Source: Rhizobium sp. (GTDB lineage: Bacteria > Pseudomonadota > Alphaproteobacteria > Rhizobiales > Rhizobiaceae). Taken from it: a DNA stretch of 46,099 nt. The DNA is taken from NCBI GenBank assembly GCA_020621905.1, contig JAHRYZ010000003.1:1-46099 (forward strand), written 5' to 3'. Of the stretch, positions 16,028-24,421 are shown one piece after another. The notes beneath the pieces are model-generated. The model had not been told where the DNA came from and did not search any database. It saw only the letters and a program-made list of their open reading frames with translations. A program made the position numbers and the translations under genes. Numbering within the stretch: position 1 is the first letter of the stretch; every line of letters begins with the position of its first letter.

Positions 16028-16918
16028 TTGCTGTTTATGCGCAATTTTATTGCGGTTATTTTCGCTGGACGGAAAAGCTTGGACCACGCGATCGCTCGAA
16101 CATTCCTGGAAGTGGTGAAAGCCGGCAGCTTCGTCGGCGCCGCGGAGGCACTCAACATTTCGCAGACGGCGGTGAGTGCGCGCATCCGCGTCCTGGAGGA
16201 ACAACTGGAGCGTCCCGTATTCGTGCGCAACAAGGCCGGTGCCAGGTTAACCCCGGCCGGCGAGAAATTCCTTCCCTTCGCCTCGAGCCTGGTTCGGGTC
16301 TGGGAAACGGCTCGCAATGTCGTGGCGCTTCCGCCCGGCCGATCCGTGCTGGTGAGCCTGGGCGCAGAACTCAGCCTGTGGAGCCCCCTGCTCTCCCGGT
16401 GGCTGCTCTGGATGCACCGCGAATGCCCGGAGATTGCGGTGCGCACCACGATCGACACCGGCGAACATCTGCTGGCGCTGATGCAGGAAGGCGGGCTCGA
16501 CGCCGCCGTCATCTACGGCGCCCAGCGACGGCCTGGACTGGTCGCCGAACTTCTGTTCGAAGAGCGCCTGGTGCTCGCCCGAACGCCGGGGCAAACGGGC
16601 GCCAATGAAATCATCGGGATTGACTGGGGCGCCGATTTCGCCGCGAGCCTACGCACTGCCTATCCTGAAAGCGCAAGTCCGGCGGTCTCGATCGGCTATG
16701 GCCCCCTCGCCCTCGACTACGTCCTTGCAGTCGGCGGCGCCGGATACTTCCGGGAGGGCTTCATCCGGCCTTACCTGGAGGATGGCCGCTTGCAGATCGT
16801 GCCCAACAGCCCAACCTTCGCTTACCCCGCCTATCTGGTCTTGTCCGAGAAGACGGATCCGGCCCTTGTTCTGCGCCTGCGGGAAAGCTTGCGCGCGGCC
16901 GCAGCTGGATCACGTTAG
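16028..16918 (+). CDS. LysR family transcription regulator
   Basis: A typical N-terminal winged helix-turn-helix (about residues 20-75, with FLEVVKAGSFVGAAEALNIS and AVSARIRVLEEQLERPVF) is followed by a periplasmic-binding-like effector domain, 296 residues in all. ATG 16028 gives an extra hydrophobic leader. TTG 16079 (LDHAIARTFLEVV) would give the usual LysR start and is a serious alternative. It is divergent from the Cys/Met PLP gene across 67 bases and probably regulates it. It ends four bases into the convergent DUF488 gene. Confidence 0.88.
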   Translation: MLFMRNFIAVIFAGRKSLDHAIARTFLEVVKAGSFVGAAEALNISQTAVSARIRVLEEQLERPVFVRNKAGARLTPAGEKFLPFASSLVRVWETARNVVALPPGRSVLVSLGAELSLWSPLLSRWLLWMHRECPEIAVRTTIDTGEHLLALMQEGGLDAAVIYGAQRRPGLVAELLFEERLVLARTPGQTGANEIIGIDWGADFAASLRTAYPESASPAVSIGYGPLALDYVLAVGGAGYFREGFIRPYLEDGRLQIVPNSPTFAYPAYLVLSEKTDPALVLRLRESLRAAAAGSR

Positions 16919-17262
16919 GACGGATCGGACAACAGCTCGGCAAGAACGACAGCCTGGTTGAGCTTCCGGTCTCGCGCGCCGTAGAGCAAGGTGACGGTTC
17001 TGGTTGCGCTCCGTTCTCTCAGGTCGTTGACGGCCGCGTTGCCTTTCAGCTCCAGAAGGTAGCGCTCCCTGAACTGCGCCCATCGCTCTGGCTTGTGGGC
17101 GAACCATCGGCGCAGTTCCGTCGACGGAGCGACATCCTTCATCCATTCATCCAATCTGGCCTGCTCTTTCGTACAGCCGCGCGGCCAGACGCGATCGACG
17201 AGAATGCGGTCGCCATCGTCCGCTTGGGGATCGTCATAGATACGCTTGATCCGCACAGGCAT
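16915..17262 (-). CDS. DUF488 family protein (YeaO-like)
   Basis: The 115-residue protein carries the DUF488 signature regions: IKRIYDDPQADDGDRILVDR, VWPRGCTKEQARLDEWMKDVAPS, LRRWFAHKPERWAQFRERYL and TVTLLYGARD. The biochemical role of the family is not established. It starts 3 bases after the stop of the carbonic anhydrase gene on the same strand, so the two are co-transcribed. Its end overlaps the convergent LysR gene. Confidence 0.9.
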   Translation of the reverse strand: MPVRIKRIYDDPQADDGDRILVDRVWPRGCTKEQARLDEWMKDVAPSTELRRWFAHKPERWAQFRERYLLELKGNAAVNDLRERSATRTVTLLYGARDRKLNQAVVLAELLSDPS

Positions 17263-17265
17263 TGT

Positions 17266-17898
17266 CTAGCCTCCCTGGCTTACCGTGCAACCGAGGTTCG
17301 AAAGTAACCCGTCCTGCAGGCCGTAGATCCAGCCGTGAATGGACACCTCCTTGCCCGAGGCCCAGGCCGCCTGCAAAGTCGGGGTTCGGGCAAGGCGCTC
17401 CACCTGTGCGGCAACCGATGCCTCGCAGAGACGATCGAGTTCCGGCTCGCTCCAGCATTCGCGGCACTCAAACCGACTGCGCGCCAATTCACGGATTGGT
17501 TGCAGCCAATGGTCTATCAGCCCGAAGGACCGACCGCTGACCGCAGCCCGAATACCGCCGCAGCCATAGTGCCCGCACACGATGATGTGCTTCACGCCCA
17601 GCTGGTGCACCGCATATTCGACCACGGAAAGCATGTTGAGATCAGTCGGGTGAACGAGGTTGGCAACGTTGCGATGCACGAACACTTCCCCCGGCTCCAG
17701 CCCCGCGATCACATTGGCCGGCACACGGCTGTCGGAGCAGCCGATCCAAAGATATTCGGGCTCCTGCAAGGTTGCCAGGCGCTCGAAATAGTCTGCTTTT
17801 TCGGCCTTGCGCTCGCTGGACCAGGCCTTGTTCCGGGTGAAAAGCTCCTCGATCATGGCTATCTCCGCTTCCTGGGGTTCTGCAGGCCTCTCGATCAA
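17266..17898 (-). CDS. Beta-class carbonic anhydrase
   Basis: The enzyme interconverts CO2 and bicarbonate. Zinc ligands are Cys54 and the His110/Cys113 pair (VCGHYGCGG), with the Asp56-Arg58 dyad in CSDSRVP, counted from the start at 17898. A second Met at residue 15 (17856) would match the common N-terminus IEELFTRNKAWSSERK and may be the real start. Length is 196-210 residues, normal for the plant/bacterial beta class. It is co-transcribed with a DUF488 gene. It diverges from nsrR across about 190 bases, which hold the NsrR operator on the nsrR side. Confidence 0.95.
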   Translation of the reverse strand: MIERPAEPQEAEIAMIEELFTRNKAWSSERKAEKADYFERLATLQEPEYLWIGCSDSRVPANVIAGLEPGEVFVHRNVANLVHPTDLNMLSVVEYAVHQLGVKHIIVCGHYGCGGIRAAVSGRSFGLIDHWLQPIRELARSRFECRECWSEPELDRLCEASVAAQVERLARTPTLQAAWASGKEVSIHGWIYGLQDGLLSNLGCTVSQGG

Positions 17899-18035
17899 TA
17901 GTTGGCTGTTGTCAACTCAACGGTCTGTCACAGCACCGGCAATGAGCCCTCGCCGGACGCCTTCTCCCGGCAATTTGGCCCTCGGTGAGGGCCTGCGACA
18001 TTTTTGCATCTTCACGCACTGCAATCGTCGGCGCA

Positions 18036-18058
18036 AAGTGGTATTCAGAATACCTCTT
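18036..18058. promoter_or_regulatory. NsrR operator upstream of nsrR-ccoNOQP
   Basis: The core GGTATTCAGAATACC (18040-18054) is a perfect palindrome around a central A, extended by AAAGT on the left and TCTTT on the right with one mismatch. The 23 bases align with the NsrR consensus AAGNTGTATTT-N-AAATACATCTT at 17 of 21 defined positions. It lies 32 bases before the nsrR start codon, over the probable promoter. Binding of cluster-loaded NsrR would repress nsrR and the overlapping cco operon, and NO would relieve it. Confidence 0.8.
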
Positions 18059-18090
18059 TGATAGAGGCCAGTCCCATTTGCAAGGATTCC

Positions 18091-18560
18091 ATGCGAATGA
18101 CGCTTCACACCGACTATGCGTTGCGAATGCTGTCTACACGGCAACGCGACCGGACGGGGTTTGCACGGTCAGCGACGTCGCTGAGGCTTATCAGTTGCCT
18201 CGCAATCACCTTCTCAAGGTGGCCCAGACCTTGCGTGACCTCGGCTTCGTCGAAACGACCCGCGGCCGGGCGGGCGGTATCCGATTGGCGAAGTCACCAG
18301 AGGCGATTGGCGTGGGCGCACTGGTCCGCGCGACCGAGGAGGAGTTCTCGCTCGCCGAATGCATGCAGGCTCAAGGTCGGCCCTGCGCCATTTCGCCGGC
18401 CTGCCATCTCAAGGGCATGCTGCACGAGGCACTCGCTGCCTTCCTGGCGGTCCTCGACAAATACACGCTCGCCGACCTCGTGAAGAACCGCGCCGTCCTC
18501 GGCTCGTTTCTCGGGATCGGCGCTACCGCCAAGCTGGAAGAAGGGACACAACCATGGTGA
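18091..18560 (+). pseudogene. nsrR: NsrR, NO-sensing Rrf2 repressor, one-base frameshift
   Basis: NsrR is an iron-sulfur Rrf2-family repressor that loses DNA binding on contact with NO. ATG 18091 opens MRMTLHTDYALRML, the family N-terminus. The protein then continues only in another frame, from VYTATRPDGVCTVSDVAEAY onward. A single missing base near 18133 (CTGTC for CTGGTC) explains the break. The remainder is complete, with the recognition region LPRNHLLKVAQTLRD and Cys ligands in ECMQAQGRPCAISPAC. The last codons overlap ccoN by 7 bases. A near-consensus NsrR operator lies 32 bases upstream. The frameshift is either a loss of the repressor, leaving the cbb3 operon constitutive, or a sequence error. 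Confidence 0.85.
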
Positions 18561-20212
18561 CAGGATTGACCCTGGCCGAGCGTCAGCTAGCGCTCGTTGT
18601 ATTGGGCGTACTGGCGGTGGCCGGGCTTGCGATGGCGGTTGCCGGCCGCGGCGATCCGCTGGCCGTACACGGCTACATCGTGTTTTTCTTCAGCCTGGGG
18701 CTCGGCTTTTTCGTGCTTTCGGCCGTCTTTGCACCGGAACCGCCGGAAAGTCGCCATTCCGAATACTATGACGACCCGACGCGCGTCGGTATCATCCTGG
18801 CGCTCGCATGGGCTGTCGTCGGCATGTTTGTCGGGGTGTGGGTGGCATCATTGCTGGCCTGGCCGGAACTGACCTTCGTGGACTCGGCCTGGGCAAGCTT
18901 CGGACGGCTCCGGCCGGTCCACACCAGTGGAGTGATCTTCGGCTTCGGCGGCAATGCACTGATCGCTACGTCGTTCCATGTTCTCCAGCGCACCTGTCGC
19001 GCCCGGCTTCCGGATCAGTTCAGTCCATGGTTCGTGCTGATCGGCTACAACCTCTTCTGCCTCGTCGCCGCCACCGGCTACCTGATGGGCATGACGCAGT
19101 CCAAGGAGTATGCCGAGCCGGAATGGTATGCCGACATCTGGCTGGTGGTCGTGTGGGTGGTCTATTTCGTAACCTACATCCGCACGCTCCAGCGGCGCAA
19201 GGAGCCGCATATATACGTCGCCAACTGGTACTATCTGGCCTTCATTCTCGTTGTTGCCGTGCTTCACATCGTCAACAACCTTGCCATGCCCGTTACACTG
19301 GGTCACGCCAAGAGCTACTCGCTGTTTGCCGGCGTTCAGGATGCCATGACGCAGTGGTGGTATGGCCACAATGCCGTCGCCTTCTTCCTGACGGCAGGTT
19401 TCCTCGGCATGATGTACTACTACCTGCCAAAGCGCGCCGAGCGGCCGATCTTTTCCTATCGCCTCTCCATCATCAGCTTCTGGGGCATCACATTCATGTA
19501 CATGTGGGCCGGTGCGCACCACCTGCACTACACTGCCCTGCCACAATGGGTGCAGACACTCGGAATGACCTTCTCCATCGTGTTGCTGGTTCCCTCCTGG
19601 GCATCAGCCGGGAATGCGCTCGCCACCCTCAACGGCGCCTGGCACCGGGTGCGCGACGACGCGACACTGCGCTTCATGATGGTCGCCGCCGTGTTCTACG
19701 GGCTTTCCACCTTCGAGGGCTCGTTCATGGCGATCCGTGCCGTCAACTCCCTCTCCCACTATACCGACTGGACCGTCGGCCACGTCCATGCCGGAGCCCT
19801 CGGCTGGGTCGCCATGATCACCTTCGGCTCGTTCTACGCCCTGGTGCCGTGGATGTGGAAACAGGAGCGCATGTATTCGCCCAAGCTCGTCGAGCTGCAC
19901 TTCTGGCTCGCACTGGCCGGGACCGTCGTCTATGTCTTCGCCATGTGGAATTCCGGCGTCATCCAGGGTCTCATGTGGCGCACCTATAACGACAGCGGAA
20001 CACTCGCCTATTCGTTCATCGACAGCCTGGTCGCCATGCACCCCTACTACATCGCCCGCGCTTTCGGAGGTCTGCTTTTCCTCACAGGCGCGGTCGTCTG
20101 CTCCTTCAATGTCGCCATGACAATCCGCATGGCCCGCAAGGCGCGCAAGGCAGAAATCGGTGACGATGTGCCTCTCGCTGGCCGGGCCGGCGCGGTTCAG
20201 GCAGGAGAGTGA
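18554..20212 (+). CDS. ccoN: cbb3-type cytochrome c oxidase subunit I
   Basis: This is the catalytic subunit of a high-affinity proton-pumping oxidase. It has 552 residues and at least 12 membrane helices. Heme and copper His ligands are visible in RPVHTSGVIFGFGGN, WWYGHNAVAFFLTAG, AGAHHLHYTALPQW and VGHVHAGALGWVAM. The Tyr of MMYYYLPKRAERP is in the helix that carries the cross-linked Tyr in this class. ATG 18554 follows AAGGGACAC and overlaps the 3' end of nsrR, so the oxidase is coupled to a NO-sensing repressor rather than following the usual fixLJ/fixK arrangement. The order ccoN-O-Q-P is standard; no ccoGHIS assembly genes follow. Confidence 0.95.
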   Translation: MVTGLTLAERQLALVVLGVLAVAGLAMAVAGRGDPLAVHGYIVFFFSLGLGFFVLSAVFAPEPPESRHSEYYDDPTRVGIILALAWAVVGMFVGVWVASLLAWPELTFVDSAWASFGRLRPVHTSGVIFGFGGNALIATSFHVLQRTCRARLPDQFSPWFVLIGYNLFCLVAATGYLMGMTQSKEYAEPEWYADIWLVVVWVVYFVTYIRTLQRRKEPHIYVANWYYLAFILVVAVLHIVNNLAMPVTLGHAKSYSLFAGVQDAMTQWWYGHNAVAFFLTAGFLGMMYYYLPKRAERPIFSYRLSIISFWGITFMYMWAGAHHLHYTALPQWVQTLGMTFSIVLLVPSWASAGNALATLNGAWHRVRDDATLRFMMVAAVFYGLSTFEGSFMAIRAVNSLSHYTDWTVGHVHAGALGWVAMITFGSFYALVPWMWKQERMYSPKLVELHFWLALAGTVVYVFAMWNSGVIQGLMWRTYNDSGTLAYSFIDSLVAMHPYYIARAFGGLLFLTGAVVCSFNVAMTIRMARKARKAEIGDDVPLAGRAGAVQAGE

Positions 20213-20214
20213 CC

Positions 20215-20949
20215 ATGAAGGAATTCTTCCATCGCAAGATCGAACGCAATGCCATCGGCTTCGTGCTGGCGATCATCGGCGTGGCATCCATCGGCGGCTT
20301 CGTCGAGATCGCGCCTCTGTTCACAATCCACGAGACAGTCGAGGACGCGCCCGACATGCGTCTCTATACGCCGCTGGAGCTGGCCGGTCGCAATCTCTAC
20401 ATCCGCGAGGGTTGCTACGCCTGCCATTCGCAGATGATCCGCACGCTCCGCGACGAGGTCGAGCGCTACGGCCCGTTCTCGCTCGCGGTGGAATCGAAAT
20501 ACGACCACCCGATGCTGTGGGGCTCCAAACGTACGGGACCCGACCTCGCTCGCCTCGGCGGCAAGTATTCCGACGCCTGGCATGTCGCCCATCTCGTCAA
20601 TCCGCGTGACGTCGTGCCGGAATCGGTCATGCCGCGCTATGGATGGCTGAAGAAGAATGCGCTCCGGATCGACGATCTTGGCGAGCACCTCGCGGCGCAA
20701 CGCGCCGTCGGCGTCCCCTATACGGACGTGATGATCGAAAACGCAACCGCTGACGCCCGAGGCCAGGCGGCACCGGACAGCCCCGAATCATCCGGCGTCA
20801 CGGAGCGTTATGGCGAGGCAACCAATGTGCGCGCCTTCGACGGAAATCAGGGTGCGCTGACCGAGATGGACGCGCTGGTTGCCTATCTGCAGGTCGTCGG
20901 CCAGCTGACGCAAGCTGCTCGACAGGAAACCCCAGCGAAGGAGGACTGA
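20215..20949 (+). CDS. ccoO: cbb3 oxidase subunit II, monoheme cytochrome c
   Basis: CcoO is a membrane-anchored monoheme cytochrome that passes electrons towards CcoN. One N-terminal helix (about residues 14-34) is followed by the heme c site CYACHSQMIRT and the axial Met region VVPESVMPRY. The length of 244 residues is typical. ATG 20215 follows a GGAGAGTGACC ribosome site directly after ccoN; the GTG two codons earlier is less likely. The C-terminal 50 residues are polar and variable. Confidence 0.95.
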   Translation: MKEFFHRKIERNAIGFVLAIIGVASIGGFVEIAPLFTIHETVEDAPDMRLYTPLELAGRNLYIREGCYACHSQMIRTLRDEVERYGPFSLAVESKYDHPMLWGSKRTGPDLARLGGKYSDAWHVAHLVNPRDVVPESVMPRYGWLKKNALRIDDLGEHLAAQRAVGVPYTDVMIENATADARGQAAPDSPESSGVTERYGEATNVRAFDGNQGALTEMDALVAYLQVVGQLTQAARQETPAKED

Positions 20950-20950
20950 C

Positions 20951-21121
20951 GTGGAGATCGACCACAACAGTGTCGTCGCCATTGCCAAGAGCTGGGGGCT
21001 GTTCTACCTCGTCGCAATGGCGCTCGGCGTCGTGATCTATGCGCTCTGGCCCGGTAACCGAAAGCGCTTCGACCGCGCAAAGACAAGCATTCTCGACAAA
21101 GATGATCGGCCGGGAGATTGA
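20951..21121 (+). CDS. ccoQ: cbb3 oxidase subunit CcoQ
   Basis: A 56-residue protein that begins at GTG 20951 immediately after ccoO and ends at 21121, three bases before the ccoP start. It has one membrane helix (LFYLVAMALGVVIYALW), followed by a basic stretch NRKRFDRAKTS and an acidic tail. This is the usual shape of CcoQ, which stabilises the oxidase. Position and topology make the call secure although sequence conservation in the family is low. Confidence 0.88.
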   Translation: MEIDHNSVVAIAKSWGLFYLVAMALGVVIYALWPGNRKRFDRAKTSILDKDDRPGD

Positions 21122-21123
21122 GC

Positions 21124-22002
21124 ATGGCCCAGGAAAGACACGATCCCGCCACAGGACGCAGCACCACCGGACACGAGTGGAACGGCATCGAGGAGCTTGA
21201 AACGCCGATCCCGCGGGTGGTGCTATTCTTCCTTGCCGTCACCACGCTGATTGCGATCGGCTACTGGATCCTCATGCCGGCCTGGCCCATTGGCGTGACC
21301 TATACCAAAGGCCTGCTGGGCATCGACCAGCGCATCATCGTGACGAAACAGGTCGAGGAGGCGGCGGCCGCCCGGGCTTCCTGGACCGACCGCATTGCCG
21401 AGACGAGCCTCGATGAAATCGCCGCCGATCCGGACCTGATGCAGCATGTCCGCGAGGCGGGCCGCACGCTCTTCATAGACAATTGCGCTGCCTGTCACGG
21501 CACGCGAGGCACCGGTGGCCCCAGATTCCCGAACCTTGCAGCCAAGGCCTGGCTTTGGGGCGGAGAGCCCGAAACGATCCTCGAGACGATCCGCGTCGGC
21601 ATCAACTCCACCCATGCGGAGACGCGTGTCTCGCAGATGATGGCCTTCGGCCGGGACGGGACACTCGAGCGCGAGCAGGTCCGCTCCGTCGCGGCTTATG
21701 TCCGCTCTCTTTCCGACCTGCCGATGAGCGCCGACCACGAGGCCCTGATCGAAGCCGGCAAGGAGATCTTTTCGGCCAATTGCGCGGCCTGCCACGGCGA
21801 GGACGCAACCGGCAGCACGGATATGGGCGCACCGAACCTCACCGACGAAACCTGGATCTATGGCAGCGACGCGCAGACCGTCTTCGCCACCATCTATTCC
21901 GGGCGACAAGGCCTGATGCCGAACTGGGAAGGACGACTCTCACAGGTCGATATGAAACTGCTGGCACTTTATGTCGGCACGCTCGGAGAGGACGCCAAGT
22001 GA
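21124..22002 (+). CDS. ccoP: cbb3 oxidase subunit III, diheme cytochrome c
   Basis: CcoP receives electrons from soluble cytochrome c. A cytosolic N-terminus with the family motif HEWNGIEELETPIPR is followed by one membrane helix (about residues 38-58) and two cytochrome c domains with CAACHG sites near residues 121 and 220. Length is 292 residues, as expected. ATG 21124 directly follows the ccoQ stop. The next small gene starts across or just after its stop codon. Confidence 0.95.
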   Translation: MAQERHDPATGRSTTGHEWNGIEELETPIPRVVLFFLAVTTLIAIGYWILMPAWPIGVTYTKGLLGIDQRIIVTKQVEEAAAARASWTDRIAETSLDEIAADPDLMQHVREAGRTLFIDNCAACHGTRGTGGPRFPNLAAKAWLWGGEPETILETIRVGINSTHAETRVSQMMAFGRDGTLEREQVRSVAAYVRSLSDLPMSADHEALIEAGKEIFSANCAACHGEDATGSTDMGAPNLTDETWIYGSDAQTVFATIYSGRQGLMPNWEGRLSQVDMKLLALYVGTLGEDAK

Positions 22003-22010
22003 GTACCACG

Positions 22011-22208
22011 ATGGAAAAGACCGACTTGCAGAAACCCCTCAACTGGCGGGTCGTGTCATGGCTGCTTGCCGGCATGGGCCTGCTCGCCGTCATCGGGGCG
22101 AATGTCCATCTCGTTAGCGTCGCGACGGGCAGCCAACCCGAATGCGTGGATCATTTGAAGGCGGAAGGCCGCGACGGCACCTATCGTGCCGCGGCACCGT
22201 CCTGCTGA
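22011..22208 (+). CDS. Small membrane protein in the cco operon
   Basis: A 65-residue protein with one membrane helix (VVSWLLAGMGLLAVIGANVHLV) and a short outside tail with Cys in SQPECVDHL and at the very C-terminus (APSC). GTG 21999 overlapping the ccoP stop is an alternative start. I do not recognise the family. It takes the place where other operons carry ccoG or small oxidase accessory proteins. Two Cys facing the periplasm would fit a copper or heme handling role, but that is speculation. Confidence 0.7.
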   Translation: MEKTDLQKPLNWRVVSWLLAGMGLLAVIGANVHLVSVATGSQPECVDHLKAEGRDGTYRAAAPSC

Positions 22209-22224
22209 GAGGAGCAAGGTCACA

Positions 22225-23010
22225 ATGAGCACGACCGAGAAATCCGGCGCCCCAGGCATGCCTCTTGCCGAACAGCGTCGACGTCACCTGCCCGCCAGCA
22301 CGGCCTTCGGCTGGCTCTTAGCCGGTTGGCGCGACCTATGGCACAATCCGCTGCCGAGCCTGCTCTACGGGCTTGCCGTCTTCCTGCTCTCGCTCGCCAT
22401 CATCTGGGGCCTCTTTCGCATTCAGCTCGACTATATCCTGTTTCCGGCACTCGCCGGCTTCATGGTGGTGGGCCCGCTGGTCGCCATCGGTCTCTATCGC
22501 AAGAGCCGGGACATAGAAGATGGGGTCCGGCCGAGCCTCTCGCGCATGATCCTAGTGAAGGCTGCATCCGGTCCACAGGTCTGGTACACGGGTGCGATCC
22601 TCTGCCTGCTGATGCTGGTCTGGATGCGTGCAGCGGTGATCATCTATGCGCTTTTTATGGGTTTGAGACCATTTCCAGGGCTGGACCGCATCGTGGCAAT
22701 CCTCTTCACCACGACCGAGGGCTGGGGCATGATCATCGTCGGCACAGCGGTCGGCGGGCTCTTCGCCGCCTTCTCCTTCGCCGTCAGCACGTTTGCCATC
22801 CCGATGCTTCTTGCGGAAAAAACGGACGCCTTCACGGCCATGGGTACCAGTATCTCGCTCGTCTTCCGCAACCTGCGGGTCATGCTGGCCTGGGGTGCGA
22901 TCGTGCTTGCACTGACCGTCATCGGCATCGTGACGGGGTTCCTCGGCCTCATCGTCATCTTCCCGCTGCTCGGCCACGGCACCTGGCACAGCTACAGGAC
23001 GATCCGATGA
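22225..23010 (+). CDS. DUF2189 family membrane protein
   Basis: The 261-residue protein has six hydrophobic segments and the DUF2189 hallmark at the N-terminus, AFGWLLAGWRDLWHNPLPSLLYG, followed by GFMVVGPLVAIGLYRKSRDIE and, later, FSFAVSTFAIPMLLAEKTD. The function of the family is unknown, but it is often found with terminal oxidase genes. ATG 22225 follows a GAGGAGCAAGG ribosome site. It closes the nsrR-ccoNOQP unit and is convergent with the histidine kinase gene, 37 bases away. Confidence 0.85.
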   Translation: MSTTEKSGAPGMPLAEQRRRHLPASTAFGWLLAGWRDLWHNPLPSLLYGLAVFLLSLAIIWGLFRIQLDYILFPALAGFMVVGPLVAIGLYRKSRDIEDGVRPSLSRMILVKAASGPQVWYTGAILCLLMLVWMRAAVIIYALFMGLRPFPGLDRIVAILFTTTEGWGMIIVGTAVGGLFAAFSFAVSTFAIPMLLAEKTDAFTAMGTSISLVFRNLRVMLAWGAIVLALTVIGIVTGFLGLIVIFPLLGHGTWHSYRTIR

Positions 23011-23047
23011 CCGGCGGGGGACGGATCACTCCGGGGTAATGCTCGGA

Positions 23048-24421
23048 TCAAGGATTTGGGTCAGGGCTATTGTGACCGCTTACACCGCGCGCCTTCCACG
23101 ATGGCAGGGAAACGTCGACGATCAGGCCCGGCCCTTCGGCGCGCTCCGAGAGCGCAAGGCTTCCGTGATGGCTTTCGACGATCGCCGCGACGATCGACAA
23201 TCCCAGCCCGCTTCCGGAGGTGGCGCTGCCGCCGGCCCGGACGAAGCGATTCAGCACCCGTGCGCGCAGCTCCGGTGGAATGCCAGGCCCCGAATCCTCG
23301 ACGCGCAGGAGCAAATTCCCCTCGCCCCTTGCGAGGCGAACAGTCACCCAGGCCCCCTCGGGGATGTAACGCAACGCGTTGTCGACGAGGTTGCGCAACA
23401 TCGCCGCGAGGAGATCGGCATTGCCGCCGACCCTTGCATCGAGGCCCGGCTCCACCTCCAGCCCCAGATCGATATTGCGCGCGACCGCCTGCGGCGCCAT
23501 GAGTGCAATCGTCTCGCGTGCGAGCTCCGCCATATCGACCGGCTGGGCCTCTTCTTCTATGGCGTCATGCTCGACCCTTGCCAGCGCCAGGAGTTGTTCG
23601 ACGATGCGGGTGCCACGCTCGACGCCGATAAGGACATCCGAGATCGCCTGATCGCGTTCCGCCGTATCCTTGGCGTGACTTGCCACCTGCGCATGCGCGC
23701 GTATCGCCGCAAGCGGCGTGCGCAGTTCATGCGCGGCGTCCGCGGCAAAGCGGCGGTCCCGTTCGCGGGCAAGCGCGATCCGCTCGAAGAGGCTGTTGAG
23801 CGCGCCCACCAGCGGCAGAACCTCGGTCGGCGCAGATTGCGGACTGAGTGGCGAAAGATCTGCCGGCGACCGCTGCTTCACGCCAGCCGTCAGTCGCTCA
23901 AGAGGTCCAAGCCCCCATCTCACCAGACCCCAGATGAGGGCGGCGAGCAGCGGTGCGGCAATCCATACAGGATGGAGCATATGGGCAGCGACGCGCGCGG
24001 CAAAACTCGTGCGCACCTCCTGTCGGACAGCCACCTCGACCCGGGTGCCGGCACCGTTCGACGCGCCATAGACGCGCCAGCCCTCGCCCCCGTCGATGAC
24101 ATCGCTATATCCGGCCCGCCATTCCGCCACCGAAGGATTGCCCCCCCCTGAGCTTCCGTTTACCGCGGCCGGGGTGAAGATGCGGTAGGAAAGACGCTGA
24201 TCCGGCTGGCGTTCCCGCAACAGGTCGGCAAGCAGCGCATCCGCCGGCAGTTGTCCCACGAGCCCGAGTATTATCTCGGCAGATTGCTGCAGGTGTTCGT
24301 CGGTCACCTCGTCAATCAGGCTTCGCGTATCGAAATAGGTAAAATAGGCTGTCGCGAGCCAGGCCGTAACCATGCTTCCGCAGAGCGACAGGACGAGTCG
24401 GCGGCGCAGCGAACCGGTCAT
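23048..24421 (-). CDS. Sensor histidine kinase (QseC/PmrB-like)
   Basis: The 457-residue kinase has two membrane segments (near residues 12-32 and 165-190) around a periplasmic domain of about 130 residues, a short HAMP-like linker, the phospho-acceptor box DAAHELRTPLAAI, the N-box LRNLVDNALRY and G-boxes DSGPGIPPE and GSGLGLSIV. Its start overlaps the response regulator stop by four bases, so the pair is translated together. The signal is unknown. Its position beside an NsrR-controlled oxidase suggests envelope or redox stress but gives no proof. Confidence 0.92.
   Translation of the reverse strand: MTGSLRRRLVLSLCGSMVTAWLATAYFTYFDTRSLIDEVTDEHLQQSAEIILGLVGQLPADALLADLLRERQPDQRLSYRIFTPAAVNGSSGGGNPSVAEWRAGYSDVIDGGEGWRVYGASNGAGTRVEVAVRQEVRTSFAARVAAHMLHPVWIAAPLLAALIWGLVRWGLGPLERLTAGVKQRSPADLSPLSPQSAPTEVLPLVGALNSLFERIALARERDRRFAADAAHELRTPLAAIRAHAQVASHAKDTAERDQAISDVLIGVERGTRIVEQLLALARVEHDAIEEEAQPVDMAELARETIALMAPQAVARNIDLGLEVEPGLDARVGGNADLLAAMLRNLVDNALRYIPEGAWVTVRLARGEGNLLLRVEDSGPGIPPELRARVLNRFVRAGGSATSGSGLGLSIVAAIVESHHGSLALSERAEGPGLIVDVSLPSWKARGVSGHNSPDPNP

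Noticed and set aside
18808-19989. Plus-strand frame of 393 codons inside ccoN
   Set aside because: It is an out-of-frame copy of ccoN with Arg/His-rich composition; the ccoN frame holds all ligand motifs.
23039-24151. Plus-strand frame opposite the histidine kinase
   Set aside because: Antisense shadow; all kinase boxes lie on the minus strand.
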